Source: Paracoccus aminophilus JCM 7686 (GTDB lineage: Bacteria; Pseudomonadota; Alphaproteobacteria; Rhodobacterales; Rhodobacteraceae). From it: DNA of 64,000 bases. Numbering within the stretch: the stretch's first letter is position 1; the number at the start of each line of letters is the position of its first letter. Shown here one piece after another: positions 37,848 to 45,863 of this stretch. The translations under genes were made by a program, and so were the position numbers. The notes beneath the pieces are model-generated. The model had not been told where the DNA came from and did no database searches. It worked only from the letters and a program-made list of their open reading frames with translations. Location: positions 842,001 through 906,000 of the forward strand of contig NC_022041.1 in the NCBI RefSeq assembly GCF_000444995.1, given 5' to 3'.

Positions 37848-39236
37848 ATGAAATACGTTTCGACGCGCGGTCAGGCTCCCGAACTGACTTTCGAACAGGC
37901 GATGATGACCGGCCTTGCCCGTGACGGCGGCCTCTATCTGCCCGAGACCATTCCGACCTTCAGCGCCGCCGAGATCGCCGCGCTTGAAGGTCTGCCCTAT
38001 GAAGAGGTGGCCCGCCGTGTCGTGGCCCCCTTCATCGGCGACAGCTTTACCGATGCGGAACTGCGTCAGGCGATTGCCAAGGCTTACGGCAATTTCGGCC
38101 ATATCGCCCGCGCGCCGCTGGTCCAGCTGGCACCCGGCCATCATCTGCTCGAGCTTTTCCACGGCCCGACTTTGGCCTTCAAAGACTTCGCCATGCAGCT
38201 GATCGGTCAGCTCTTCCAGATCGCGCTGGCGCGGTCGGGCGATCGCATCACCATCGTCGGCGCGACCTCGGGCGATACCGGCTCGGCGGCGATCGAGGCC
38301 TTCAAGGGCCTTGCCAATGTCGATGTCTTCATCCTTTACCCGCATGGCCGCGTCAGCGAAGTCCAGCGCCGCCAGATGTCGACGCCCTCCGAGGCGAACG
38401 TCCATGCCCTCGCCATTGATGGGCATTTCGACGATGCACAGGCGCGGCTGAAGGATCTCTTCAACGACCATACGTTCCGCGACGAGGTTGGGCTTGCTGG
38501 CGTGAACTCGATCAACTGGGCGCGGGTTCTGGCGCAGGTCGTCTATTACTTCACCGCCGCCGTCTCGCTTGGCGCGCCTTTGCGCGAGATCGACTTCACC
38601 GTGCCGACCGGCAATTTCGGCGATATTTTCGCGGCCTCGATTGCCAAGGAAATGGGCCTGCCGATTGGCAAGCTGGTGATTGCGACGAACCAGAACGACA
38701 TTTTGCACCGCGCGCTCACGACCGGCGAATATCGCACCGGCACGGTCGAGCCCTCGATCTCGCCCTCGATGGACATTCAAGTCAGCTCGAATTTCGAGCG
38801 CGCGCTGTATTTGGCTTATGGCCGCGATGCGGGCGCGATCCGTCAGCTCATGGACGAGCTGAAATCGGGCGGTTTCACCATCAGCCAGGGCGCGCTTCGG
38901 CACCTGCGCGAGACCTATGTCTCGGGCCGCGCCTCGGAAGAGGAAACCACCGCGATGATCCGCACCATCCGTGCGGAAGCCGCCGAGGTGATTTGCCCCC
39001 ATACCGCCGTCGCCGTGAAGGTCGCGCGCGAAAACCTGCGTCCGGGCGTGCCGATGATCTCGCTCTCGACCGCGCATCCGGCGAAATTCCCCGATGCGGT
39101 CGAAGCGGCTTTGGGCATCCGCCCGCCGCTGCCGCCGCATATGGCCGATCTTTTCGAGAGGGACGAGCGCATCACGCAGGTTCCGAATGACGCTGAAGCC
39201 CTTAAAGCGCTCGTGCGCGACCGGAGACGTGCATGA
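37848..39236 (+). CDS. thrC: Threonine synthase
   Basis: A 462-residue PLP enzyme turning O-phosphohomoserine into threonine. It has the long (type II) form with MKYVSTRGQAPELTFEQAMM at its start, the PLP lysine in HGPTLAFKDFAMQ (near residue 110) and the phosphate loop GATSGDTGSAA. NSINWARVLAQ and TVPTGNFGDIFA are also conserved. The correct start is ATG 37848; a longer frame inside surf1 is spurious. It overlaps the M16 peptidase gene by 4 bp. Confidence 0.97.
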   Translation: MKYVSTRGQAPELTFEQAMMTGLARDGGLYLPETIPTFSAAEIAALEGLPYEEVARRVVAPFIGDSFTDAELRQAIAKAYGNFGHIARAPLVQLAPGHHLLELFHGPTLAFKDFAMQLIGQLFQIALARSGDRITIVGATSGDTGSAAIEAFKGLANVDVFILYPHGRVSEVQRRQMSTPSEANVHALAIDGHFDDAQARLKDLFNDHTFRDEVGLAGVNSINWARVLAQVVYYFTAAVSLGAPLREIDFTVPTGNFGDIFAASIAKEMGLPIGKLVIATNQNDILHRALTTGEYRTGTVEPSISPSMDIQVSSNFERALYLAYGRDAGAIRQLMDELKSGGFTISQGALRHLRETYVSGRASEEETTAMIRTIRAEAAEVICPHTAVAVKVARENLRPGVPMISLSTAHPAKFPDAVEAALGIRPPLPPHMADLFERDERITQVPNDAEALKALVRDRRRA

Positions 39237-40498
39237 CAGCTATCCGCATTTCGACGCTTCCGAACGGATTGCGCATCGTCACCCACCGGATGGAGGGGCT
39301 GCATTCCGCCTCGATCGGGGTCTGGGTCAATGCGGGCGGTCGCGATGAGCGCGCCGAGCAAAACGGCATCGCGCATTTCCTTGAGCATATGGCCTTCAAG
39401 GGCACCGCGAAACGCTCGGCCTTGGAAATCGCCGAGGCGATCGAGGATGTCGGTGGCTATATCAACGCCTATACCTCGCGCGATGTGACCGCCTATTACG
39501 CCCGCGTGCTCAAGGAAGACACCGTGCTCGCGCTCGATGTCATCTCGGATATCGTGCTGAACCCGGTCTTCGAGCAACGCGAGATCGAGCTTGAGCGCGG
39601 CGTGATCTTGCAAGAAATCGGCATGTCGCTGGATACGCCGGACGATGTGATTTTCGACTGGCTGCAAGAGGCCGCCTATCCGAACCAGCCGATGGGCCGC
39701 ACCATTCTCGGCCCGGCAGAGCGGGTCTCGAGCTTTGGCAAAAGCGATCTCGCCGGTTTCGTGGCCGAGCATTATGGCCCCGGCCAGATGATCGTCGCGG
39801 CGGCGGGGGCGGTTGACCATGACCAGATCGTGGCGCAAGCGACCGGCATTTTCGGCGGGCTCTCGCCCTTGACTAAGGTCACGCGCGAAGCTGCGCGCTG
39901 GCAGGGTGCCGAGATGCGCCGCGTCAAGGATCTTGAGCAGGCGCATTTCGCGCTGGCGCTCGAAGGTCCGGGCTATCGCGATTCCGATTATTTCGCGACC
40001 CAGATCTGGACCAACGCGCTTGGCGGCGGCATGTCCTCGCGGCTCTTCCAGAAGATCCGGGAAGAGCGCGGGCTCTGCTATACGATCTTCGCGCAGTCGG
40101 GCTTCCACGACGACACCGGCATGGTGACGATCTATGCCGGGACCTCGGCCGAGCAGATCTCGGATCTGGCGCAGATCACCATCGACGAGCTGAAACGCAG
40201 CGCCGAGGATCTGACCGAAGCCGAGGTTAATCGCGCCAAGGTCCAGATGAAGGCCGGGATGCTGATGGGGCTCGAAAGCCCCTCGGGTCAGGCCGAGCGT
40301 ATGGCGCGCTCGCTCGCGATCTGGGACCGGGTGCCGACGCCCGAAGAGGTCGCAGAGCGCATCGACGCGGTCACCGTGCGGCAGGTTCAGGATCATGCGG
40401 TCGGGCTTTTGCACGCCGCGCGCCCGGCGCTCGCGCTTTACGGCCCGGTCGAGGATGCACCTGATCGCGACACCCTTGCCGAAAGGCTCGCCGCCTGA
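39233..40498 (+). CDS. M16 family zinc peptidase
   Basis: A 421-residue peptidase resembling the mitochondrial processing peptidase beta subunit. The inverted zinc motif HFLEHMAFKG (HxxEH) near residue 47 and the downstream glutamate in ELERGVILQEI are intact, so it should be active. The C-terminal M16 domain (about 165-400) carries the usual TNALGGGMSSRLFQKIREERGL glycine-rich segment. It is co-transcribed with thrC (4-bp overlap) and the next acetyltransferase gene (1-bp overlap). Confidence 0.93.
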   Translation: MTAIRISTLPNGLRIVTHRMEGLHSASIGVWVNAGGRDERAEQNGIAHFLEHMAFKGTAKRSALEIAEAIEDVGGYINAYTSRDVTAYYARVLKEDTVLALDVISDIVLNPVFEQREIELERGVILQEIGMSLDTPDDVIFDWLQEAAYPNQPMGRTILGPAERVSSFGKSDLAGFVAEHYGPGQMIVAAAGAVDHDQIVAQATGIFGGLSPLTKVTREAARWQGAEMRRVKDLEQAHFALALEGPGYRDSDYFATQIWTNALGGGMSSRLFQKIREERGLCYTIFAQSGFHDDTGMVTIYAGTSAEQISDLAQITIDELKRSAEDLTEAEVNRAKVQMKAGMLMGLESPSGQAERMARSLAIWDRVPTPEEVAERIDAVTVRQVQDHAVGLLHAARPALALYGPVEDAPDRDTLAERLAA

Positions 40499-41082
40499 TG
40501 TTCGGTCGCCGCCGTCCGCCTCGATTGGAAACCGAGCGGATGGTGCTGCGCTTGCCTGCGCATGCCGATTATCAAGCCTGGACGGCGCTGCGCGAAGAAA
40601 GCCGCGCCTTCCTGACCCCCTGGGAGCCGACCTGGGCGGCCGATCATCTCACCCGGAAAAGCTTTACCAACCGGGTCTATTGGGCACAGCGCGCCAGCCG
40701 CTCGCGCACCTCGCTGCCGTTGTTCATCATCCGCCACGACGGGGTGTTGCTCGGCGCGATCACGCTCGACAACATCCGCCGCGGCCCGGCGCAATCGGGC
40801 ACGATCGGCTATTGGATCGGCCAGCCCTTCGCGCGTCACGGCTATATGCGCGAGGCGATTGCCGCGCTGGTCAATTTCGCCTTTACCGAGCTGGATCTCA
40901 GCCGCATCGAAGCCGCCTGCCTGCCCGAGAATGCCGCCTCGCGCGGGGTGCTGGAAAAGGCGGGCTTCAAATATGAGGGCGTCGCGCAAAGCTATCTTCA
41001 GATCAGCGGGCGCTGGCGCAATCATGTGCTTTACTCGAACCTGCGCGGCGATCGGCGGGGAAAGACCGATGCCGGCGCCTGA
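40498..41082 (+). CDS. RimJ-like N-acetyltransferase
   Basis: A 194-residue GNAT protein of the RimJ/RimL (Acetyltransf_3) type, a group that acetylates N-termini of ribosomal or other proteins. Typical sections are the N-terminal LETERMVLRLPAHADYQAW, the acetyl-CoA region IGYWIGQPFARHGYMREAI and LSRIEAACLPENAASRGVLEKAGF. It overlaps the M16 gene by one base and ends the surf1-thrC-M16 series. Confidence 0.88.
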   Translation: MFGRRRPPRLETERMVLRLPAHADYQAWTALREESRAFLTPWEPTWAADHLTRKSFTNRVYWAQRASRSRTSLPLFIIRHDGVLLGAITLDNIRRGPAQSGTIGYWIGQPFARHGYMREAIAALVNFAFTELDLSRIEAACLPENAASRGVLEKAGFKYEGVAQSYLQISGRWRNHVLYSNLRGDRRGKTDAGA

Positions 41083-41162
41083 GGGCCGCGGCGGGTTGTG
41101 ATCTCATACAAAATGCGCAAATTGGCCGCTGATGTGTTTGTGCCATTTGTGAGGTTTTGGTC

Positions 41163-42020
41163 ATGGGTTTTTTCAGCAGCACGCCAGAGACGCTTCCGCT
41201 CGACAATTTTCGCGTGGCCCCCGGTGCGGTCGAGGCGAGCAAGGACGGCCGGAATTTCATGGTCGATCTCTCGGCGATTGCGCAGCAAAAGGCGAATGAC
41301 CTCGGAAATGCCGCCAGATCGAAAGGGGGCACCGGGGCCGGGATCAATGTGACCGAGGGCGGGCGCTGCAAGATCGTCGAAGGCAAGGCCAAGAATGGGA
41401 TCAGGACGCTGACCGGGCAAACTGCCACCGATGGCAAGGACTACTGGTTTCCCTATCCGGCCCAAGCGGTCGGCCATGTCGAGGTTCCAGCCGATGTGCC
41501 GAAAGGCACGATTGTCGCGACGCCGCCGATGAACGGATGCAGTCTCGTGGTGACCAAGACCGAGGACGGCAAGTGGCATTTCTTCCATGACCCGAATGGC
41601 GAAGTCATGTTCGGCAAAGGGGTTGGGCCGACTGACCGCATGGCATTGGACGACGAGATGAAGGCCGCGCGTGCCGGCGATCTGACTGGGCAAGACAAGC
41701 AACGAACCCAACATCAATTGCAGTTTTTCAAAAACTTCAGGGATTACGCAGGGGGACCGGCCTTCGCGAAAATCGGGAGGCCGACCGACAGCGGCGGGAT
41801 GTCAGGTGGCCTTGAGCCGAAGGATTCCCAAGGCCAGGCCACTGTGGCCGAGAAGTCGAGCGCGACCGGAGAGCCGCATCAGTTCGGTCACAGCCTGATC
41901 TCGGTGAAGACGGATACGGGTTGGGACGTTTACAATTTCGGGGTCGTCACCAAAGGGAGCCAGAACGAACCCGAGGCGGTCGTCGAAGGGCTCGGTTCGA
42001 AAAAACTCGGCTCGTTCTAA
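41163..42020 (+). CDS. Orphan 285-residue protein with Cys-His (deamidase-like?) motif
   Basis: I do not recognise a family with certainty. The product has no signal peptide or membrane segment and is rich in Gly, Lys and Asp. The most structured-looking part (about 95-150) contains MNGCSLVV (Cys126) and WHFFHDPNG (His139, His142), a Cys-His spacing like that of CNF1/BLF1-type glutamine deamidase toxins, whose nucleophile lies in an LSGC-like motif. A second His cluster (HQFGHSL) follows near 240, in a part with GWDVYNFG. The start ATG 41163 has GAGG 9 nt upstream; a TTG two codons earlier is possible. It stands alone between genes usually close neighbours in relatives, behind an AT-rich 80-bp spacer. 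A transferred effector is possible; no immunity gene is evident. Confidence 0.55.
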   Translation: MGFFSSTPETLPLDNFRVAPGAVEASKDGRNFMVDLSAIAQQKANDLGNAARSKGGTGAGINVTEGGRCKIVEGKAKNGIRTLTGQTATDGKDYWFPYPAQAVGHVEVPADVPKGTIVATPPMNGCSLVVTKTEDGKWHFFHDPNGEVMFGKGVGPTDRMALDDEMKAARAGDLTGQDKQRTQHQLQFFKNFRDYAGGPAFAKIGRPTDSGGMSGGLEPKDSQGQATVAEKSSATGEPHQFGHSLISVKTDTGWDVYNFGVVTKGSQNEPEAVVEGLGSKKLGSF

Positions 42021-42111
42021 CGCGTTAGGACGGCATGGGGCCGACGCCCCCTTGCGTTGTCCGGATTTGCAGCGCACCTCTTGGCCCTCTGCAGATCCCG
42101 GAGGGCCCGCG

Positions 42112-43512
42112 ATGACCGACCTCAATCCCGCTGATGCAAATCTCGCCGCGCGGCTGCCCGAGGGCGTGCTGCGCCCGGTTTCTGACGCCTATCTGGACGA
42201 GCCGCGCGGACGGCTTCACGGGCGCGCAGGGCTCATCGCCGCGCCGCGCTCGGTCGAGGAGGTTGCAGCGGTGGTTCGGGCCTGCGCCGAGGCGCGGGTG
42301 GGCATCGTGCCGCGCGGCGGCGGGACCGGGCTTGTCGGCGGGCAGGTCATGCCCGAGGGGCCCTTACCGCTAGTCCTGTCGCTGGAGCGGATGACAGCCA
42401 TGCGGGGGATCTGGCCCGAGGAAAACGTCCTGATCGCCGAGGCGGGGATGACGCTGCACGCGGTGCGCGAAGCGGCAACGGGCGCGGGGCGCGCCTTTCC
42501 GCTCTCGCTCGCCTCGCAAGGGACGGCGGCGATTGGCGGCTGTCTTTCGACCAATGCGGGCGGCGTGGCTGCCTTGCGGCACGGGACGGCGCGCGCGCTC
42601 TGTCTCGGGGTCGAGGCGGTTCTGCCCGATGGCTCGATCCTGCGCGATCTCAAGCGGCTGCGGAAGGACAACACCGGCTATGATCTGCGCGATCTGCTGA
42701 TCGGGGCCGAGGGCAGTTTGGGCATTATCACCGCCGCCGCCCTGCGGCTGATCGTGCCGCCTGCGGGCGTGGGAACCGCCATGCTCGAAGTCCCGGACCC
42801 GGCGGCGGCGCTGAGCCTGCTCGCCTTGGCCGAGGGGCGGCTTGCGGGCGGGGTGACCTCGTTCGAGCTTTTGTCGGGGCAGGGCATGGATTTCCTGCGC
42901 GACACCCTGCCGGAGGTGCGTCTGCCCCTGCCGCAGGCGCGCTGGTCGGTGCTTTTGGAGGTCGGCCTGCCGGAAGGGCTCGACCCAGCGCAGGCGCTGG
43001 AAGGCCTGCTGGTCGATGCGATGGAGCGTGGTTTGGTGCGGGACGGCGTCATCGCGCAATCCGGTGCTCAGGCGCGCGAATTCTGGCATCTGCGCGAAAG
43101 CTTGCCCGAGGCCAACCGCCGGATTGGCGCGATTGCCAGCCATGACATCAGCCTGCCGCTGTCGGACATTCCGGGCTTCATCCGCGACGCCGATGTCGCG
43201 CTGCGCCAAGGCAGCGATCTGCGCATCCATTGCTTCGGCCATCTCGGCGACGGGAACCTGCATTACAACCTCTTCCCGGCCAAGGGGCGGCGGCGCGAGG
43301 AATATGACGGGGCGCGCAAGGCCCTGACCGAGCAGGTCCATGAGATGGTCATGGCGCGCGGCGGCTCGTTTTCTGCGGAGCACGGGATCGGGCGGCTCAA
43401 GGTCGGCGATCTGGCGCGCTGGGGCGATCCGGTGCGGCTTCAGGCGATGCGGGCGATCAAGGCGGCGCTTGATCCTTTGGGGATCATGAACCCGGGCGCG
43501 GTTCTGGGGTGA
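42112..43512 (+). CDS. FAD-linked D-2-hydroxyacid dehydrogenase (GlcD/D2HGDH-like)
   Basis: A 466-residue flavoenzyme of the VAO superfamily that oxidises a D-2-hydroxyacid such as D-2-hydroxyglutarate, D-lactate or glycolate, passing electrons to the respiratory chain or a flavoprotein. The FAD pyrophosphate loop VPRGGGTGLVGGQV, TTNAGG-like STNAGGVAALRHGTAR, and GAEGSLGIITAAAL are in the N-terminal domain. The metal/active site HCFGHLGDGNLHYN and the ending SAEHGIGRLK with MNPGAVLG are in the C-terminal domain. Substrate choice is uncertain. Its 3' end overlaps the converging LysR gene by 29 bp. Confidence 0.9.
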   Translation: MTDLNPADANLAARLPEGVLRPVSDAYLDEPRGRLHGRAGLIAAPRSVEEVAAVVRACAEARVGIVPRGGGTGLVGGQVMPEGPLPLVLSLERMTAMRGIWPEENVLIAEAGMTLHAVREAATGAGRAFPLSLASQGTAAIGGCLSTNAGGVAALRHGTARALCLGVEAVLPDGSILRDLKRLRKDNTGYDLRDLLIGAEGSLGIITAAALRLIVPPAGVGTAMLEVPDPAAALSLLALAEGRLAGGVTSFELLSGQGMDFLRDTLPEVRLPLPQARWSVLLEVGLPEGLDPAQALEGLLVDAMERGLVRDGVIAQSGAQAREFWHLRESLPEANRRIGAIASHDISLPLSDIPGFIRDADVALRQGSDLRIHCFGHLGDGNLHYNLFPAKGRRREEYDGARKALTEQVHEMVMARGGSFSAEHGIGRLKVGDLARWGDPVRLQAMRAIKAALDPLGIMNPGAVLG

Positions 43513-44398
43513 AATGGGGCCGTAGCGCCTCGCGCAGGTGATCGAGATAGGCGGCAACGCGCGGCACCGGGAAGGGCTGCGGGAGCTGTAACGCCTGAAT
43601 ATCAAGCGTGGCCGTCGCGAAATCGCTGAGAAGATGGATCAGGCGACCCGCCGCAACATCTTCCTCGACGACGAAGCGGGGCGTGAAGGCAATCCCCTCG
43701 CCCGCCAGCGCCAAGCGGCGCACGGCGGCGGCACTGTTCACCGCGATCCGGCTTTGCAGCGCGACGCTGAGGGGCGCGCCATTGACGATGAAGGTCGCGC
43801 GATTGAGCGAGCTGTCATTGGTGTCGCGGATCGTGCGGTAATGTTTCAGATCGGCGGGCGTCTCGGGCTGGCCGTGGCGCGCAAGATAATCCGGGCTTGC
43901 CACCACCCAGGATTGGGTCGTGCCGATCCGCCGCCCGAGTAAGGCGGAATCGCGCAGATTGCCGATGCGGATCGCGATGTCATAGCCTTCGGCCGCCAGA
44001 TCGACATAGCGGTCGGTGAGGTTCAGATCCACGCTCACGCGCGGGTTCTGGCGCAGGAAATCATGGGTCAGCTCCGTGATGAACATCTCGCCGAAGGTCA
44101 TCGGCGCGGAGACCCGCAGCCGCCCGGTCAGCCCGGCCTCGCCCGCATGCAGCTGGGCGTCAAGCTCATCCGCAGCGGCCAGCAGGCGGCGCGCACCTTG
44201 CAGGTAACGCTCGCCCGCACTGGTCAGCGAGAGCGCGCGGGTGGTGCGGTGCAACAGCGTGACGCCGAGATCGGCCTCGAGCGCCGCGACATATTTGCTG
44301 ACAAGCTTGTTCGAGATGCGCAGCCGATCCGCCGCCGCGGTGAAAGAGCCCGCGTCAACCACGGTGACAAAGGCGCGGATGCGGTCGATCCTGTCCAT
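43484..44398 (-). CDS. LysR-type transcriptional regulator next to DoxX/dioxygenase genes
   Basis: A 304-residue regulator. The N-terminal winged helix (residues 1-60) shows RAFVTVVDAGSFTAAADRLRIS and LEADLGVTLLHRTTRALSLT; the effector domain follows (about 90-295). Start ATG 44398 gives the normal family length; the longer upstream frame is spurious. It is divergent from the doxX-dioxygenase pair, the usual arrangement for a LysR regulator and its targets. The effector is probably a quinone or catechol, by analogy with such cassettes. The last 29 bp overlap the dehydrogenase gene on the other strand. Confidence 0.92.
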   Translation of the reverse strand: MDRIDRIRAFVTVVDAGSFTAAADRLRISNKLVSKYVAALEADLGVTLLHRTTRALSLTSAGERYLQGARRLLAAADELDAQLHAGEAGLTGRLRVSAPMTFGEMFITELTHDFLRQNPRVSVDLNLTDRYVDLAAEGYDIAIRIGNLRDSALLGRRIGTTQSWVVASPDYLARHGQPETPADLKHYRTIRDTNDSSLNRATFIVNGAPLSVALQSRIAVNSAAAVRRLALAGEGIAFTPRFVVEEDVAAGRLIHLLSDFATATLDIQALQLPQPFPVPRVAAYLDHLREALRPHFTPEPRPGS

Positions 44399-44420
44399 GA
44401 CTGTCCACAAAATGGCGGGA

Positions 44421-44436
44421 ATATCTCGCGAAATAT
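44421..44436. promoter_or_regulatory. Candidate LysR operator
   Basis: ATATCTCGCGAAATAT is a near-perfect 16-bp palindrome centred on TCGCGA, of the T-N11-A type expected for LysR proteins, in the 99-bp gap between the regulator and doxX. Confidence 0.5.
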
Positions 44437-44497
44437 AGCCGTTATCGGCGATGATCGGAAGTTCTATCTTCGCTTCATACGCAAACGGAGCGAACCC

Positions 44498-44908
44498 ATG
44501 TCCGATACCACTCTTCAAAACGGCAATGCCGATCTGGCGGCCACCATTCTGCGCGTCTCGACCGGCGCACTGTTTCTGGTCCACGGCCTGACGAAGCTCT
44601 TCGTCTTCACCCCGGCGGGGACCGCGGGCTATTTCCAATCGCTCGGCCTGCCCGGCGCGCTTGGCTATCTGACGATGATCATCGAGATCCTGGGCGGTCT
44701 CGCGCTGATCGCGGGCTTCATGACCCGTTGGGTCTCGTTGCTGGGCGCGCTGGTCCTGCTGGGTGCGGCCTGGTTTGGCCATGTTCCCAATGGTTTTGGC
44801 TTCTCGAATACCGGCGGCGGCTGGGAATATCCGGTCTTCTGGGCCATCGTGATGGTGGCTTTGTCTTTCCTTGGGGACGGCCGCTGGTCGGTCTTTAACC
44901 GCAAATAA
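44498..44908 (+). CDS. DoxX family membrane protein
   Basis: A 136-residue protein with about four membrane helices. The DoxX pattern is visible: ILRVSTGALFLVHGLTKLFVF, then GYFQSLGLPGALGYLTMIIEI and EILGGLALIAGFMTRW. Family members often sit beside quinone- or thiol-stress genes (for example CatD and MhqP of Bacillus subtilis). It is the first gene of a unit with the ring-cleavage dioxygenase 11 bp downstream, divergent from a LysR regulator. Confidence 0.9.
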   Translation: MSDTTLQNGNADLAATILRVSTGALFLVHGLTKLFVFTPAGTAGYFQSLGLPGALGYLTMIIEILGGLALIAGFMTRWVSLLGALVLLGAAWFGHVPNGFGFSNTGGGWEYPVFWAIVMVALSFLGDGRWSVFNRK

Positions 44909-44919
44909 GTGAGGCGATC

Positions 44920-45717
44920 ATGGCGACGAGTGATGCACCTGCCGACATTGGCCGCGTGGCCCTTGTCGTGAAGGATCTGGCCGGGATGAGCGATTTCTAT
45001 CGCTCGGCCCTCGGCCTTGAAGAGCTGGCGCGCGACGCAGAGGTTGCGCGTCTGGGGCAGGGCGAGCGTGTCCTGCTGGAGCTGCGCGGCGACAAGGCCG
45101 CCCGGATTGCTGATCCGCGTCAGGCCGGGCTGTTCCACAACGCGTTTCTGCTGCCCAGCCGCGCCGATCTCGGCGCTTGGCTGCGCCATGCCGCCGATAC
45201 CGATCTGCGCCTTGACGGTGCCTCGGATCACGGCGTCAGCGAGGCGCTATATCTGCGCGACCCCGAGGGCAACGGGATCGAGATCTATGTCGATCGTCCC
45301 CGTGCCGATTGGCCGCGCCGGGACGCTGCGCTCAGCATGGTCACGCGGCGGCTCGATCTGAACGATCTGGCAGCCGAGGCGCGCGGCCCCTTCACCGGCG
45401 CGCCCGAAGATACGGTGATTGGCCATGTCCATTTGCAGGTCGGCGATCTGACCGGCGCGGAAAGCTTCATCACCGGTCCTCTCGGCATGGGGCTGACGCA
45501 AAGGATGCAGGGCGCGAGCTTCTTCAGCTCGGGTGGCTATCACCACCATCTCGCGGGCAATATCTGGAACAGCCGTGGCGCAGGCGCGCGGCCCGACGGC
45601 GCGACCGGCCTTGCCGATGTCGAGATCCGGCTGACCCCCGAGCTTTACGCCGCAGCAAGCCAAACCCATCTGCGCGATCCCTGGGGCACGGCATTCACGC
45701 TGAGCGCCAAGGGCTGA
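44920..45717 (+). CDS. Two-domain VOC protein, catechol/hydroquinone dioxygenase-like (CatE/MhqO type)
   Basis: A 265-residue protein with two vicinal-oxygen-chelate modules, resembling CatE/MhqO-type ring-cleaving dioxygenases. Module 1 (about 8-130) has DFYRSALGLEEL and RDPEGNGIEIYVDRP. Module 2 (about 165-262) begins GHVHLQVGDL, with a probable metal His, and has YHHHLAGNIWNSRG, with a second. The third ligand, normally Glu in a D-G-x-x-E-like ending, is not obvious: the C-terminus reads DPWGTAFTL. The pairing with DoxX and LysR suggests quinone or catechol detoxification; activity is unproven. Confidence 0.82.
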   Translation: MATSDAPADIGRVALVVKDLAGMSDFYRSALGLEELARDAEVARLGQGERVLLELRGDKAARIADPRQAGLFHNAFLLPSRADLGAWLRHAADTDLRLDGASDHGVSEALYLRDPEGNGIEIYVDRPRADWPRRDAALSMVTRRLDLNDLAAEARGPFTGAPEDTVIGHVHLQVGDLTGAESFITGPLGMGLTQRMQGASFFSSGGYHHHLAGNIWNSRGAGARPDGATGLADVEIRLTPELYAAASQTHLRDPWGTAFTLSAKG

Positions 45718-45719
45718 AC

Positions 45720-45784
45720 GGGCGCAAGAAACGACCACTTTCGGGGCCGTTGATCGAAAGGTCAACGGCCTTTGCCTTGCGCCC
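45720..45784 (+). terminator. Nested hairpin after dioxygenase gene
   Basis: An inner perfect 9-bp stem GGCCGTTGA/TCAACGGCC (45745-45753 with 45762-45770) followed by TTTG is enclosed by outer perfect arms GGGCGCAAG/CTTGCGCCC (45720-45728 with 45776-45784). It probably terminates the doxX-dioxygenase transcript. Confidence 0.72.
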
Positions 45785-45863
45785 GCCGCATGGCCGCGTT
45801 GATTTGTCACCCGCCCGATATGCTTCTATGCCACCCCCAGATCCAGAGGATGGAGGGCTCGCT

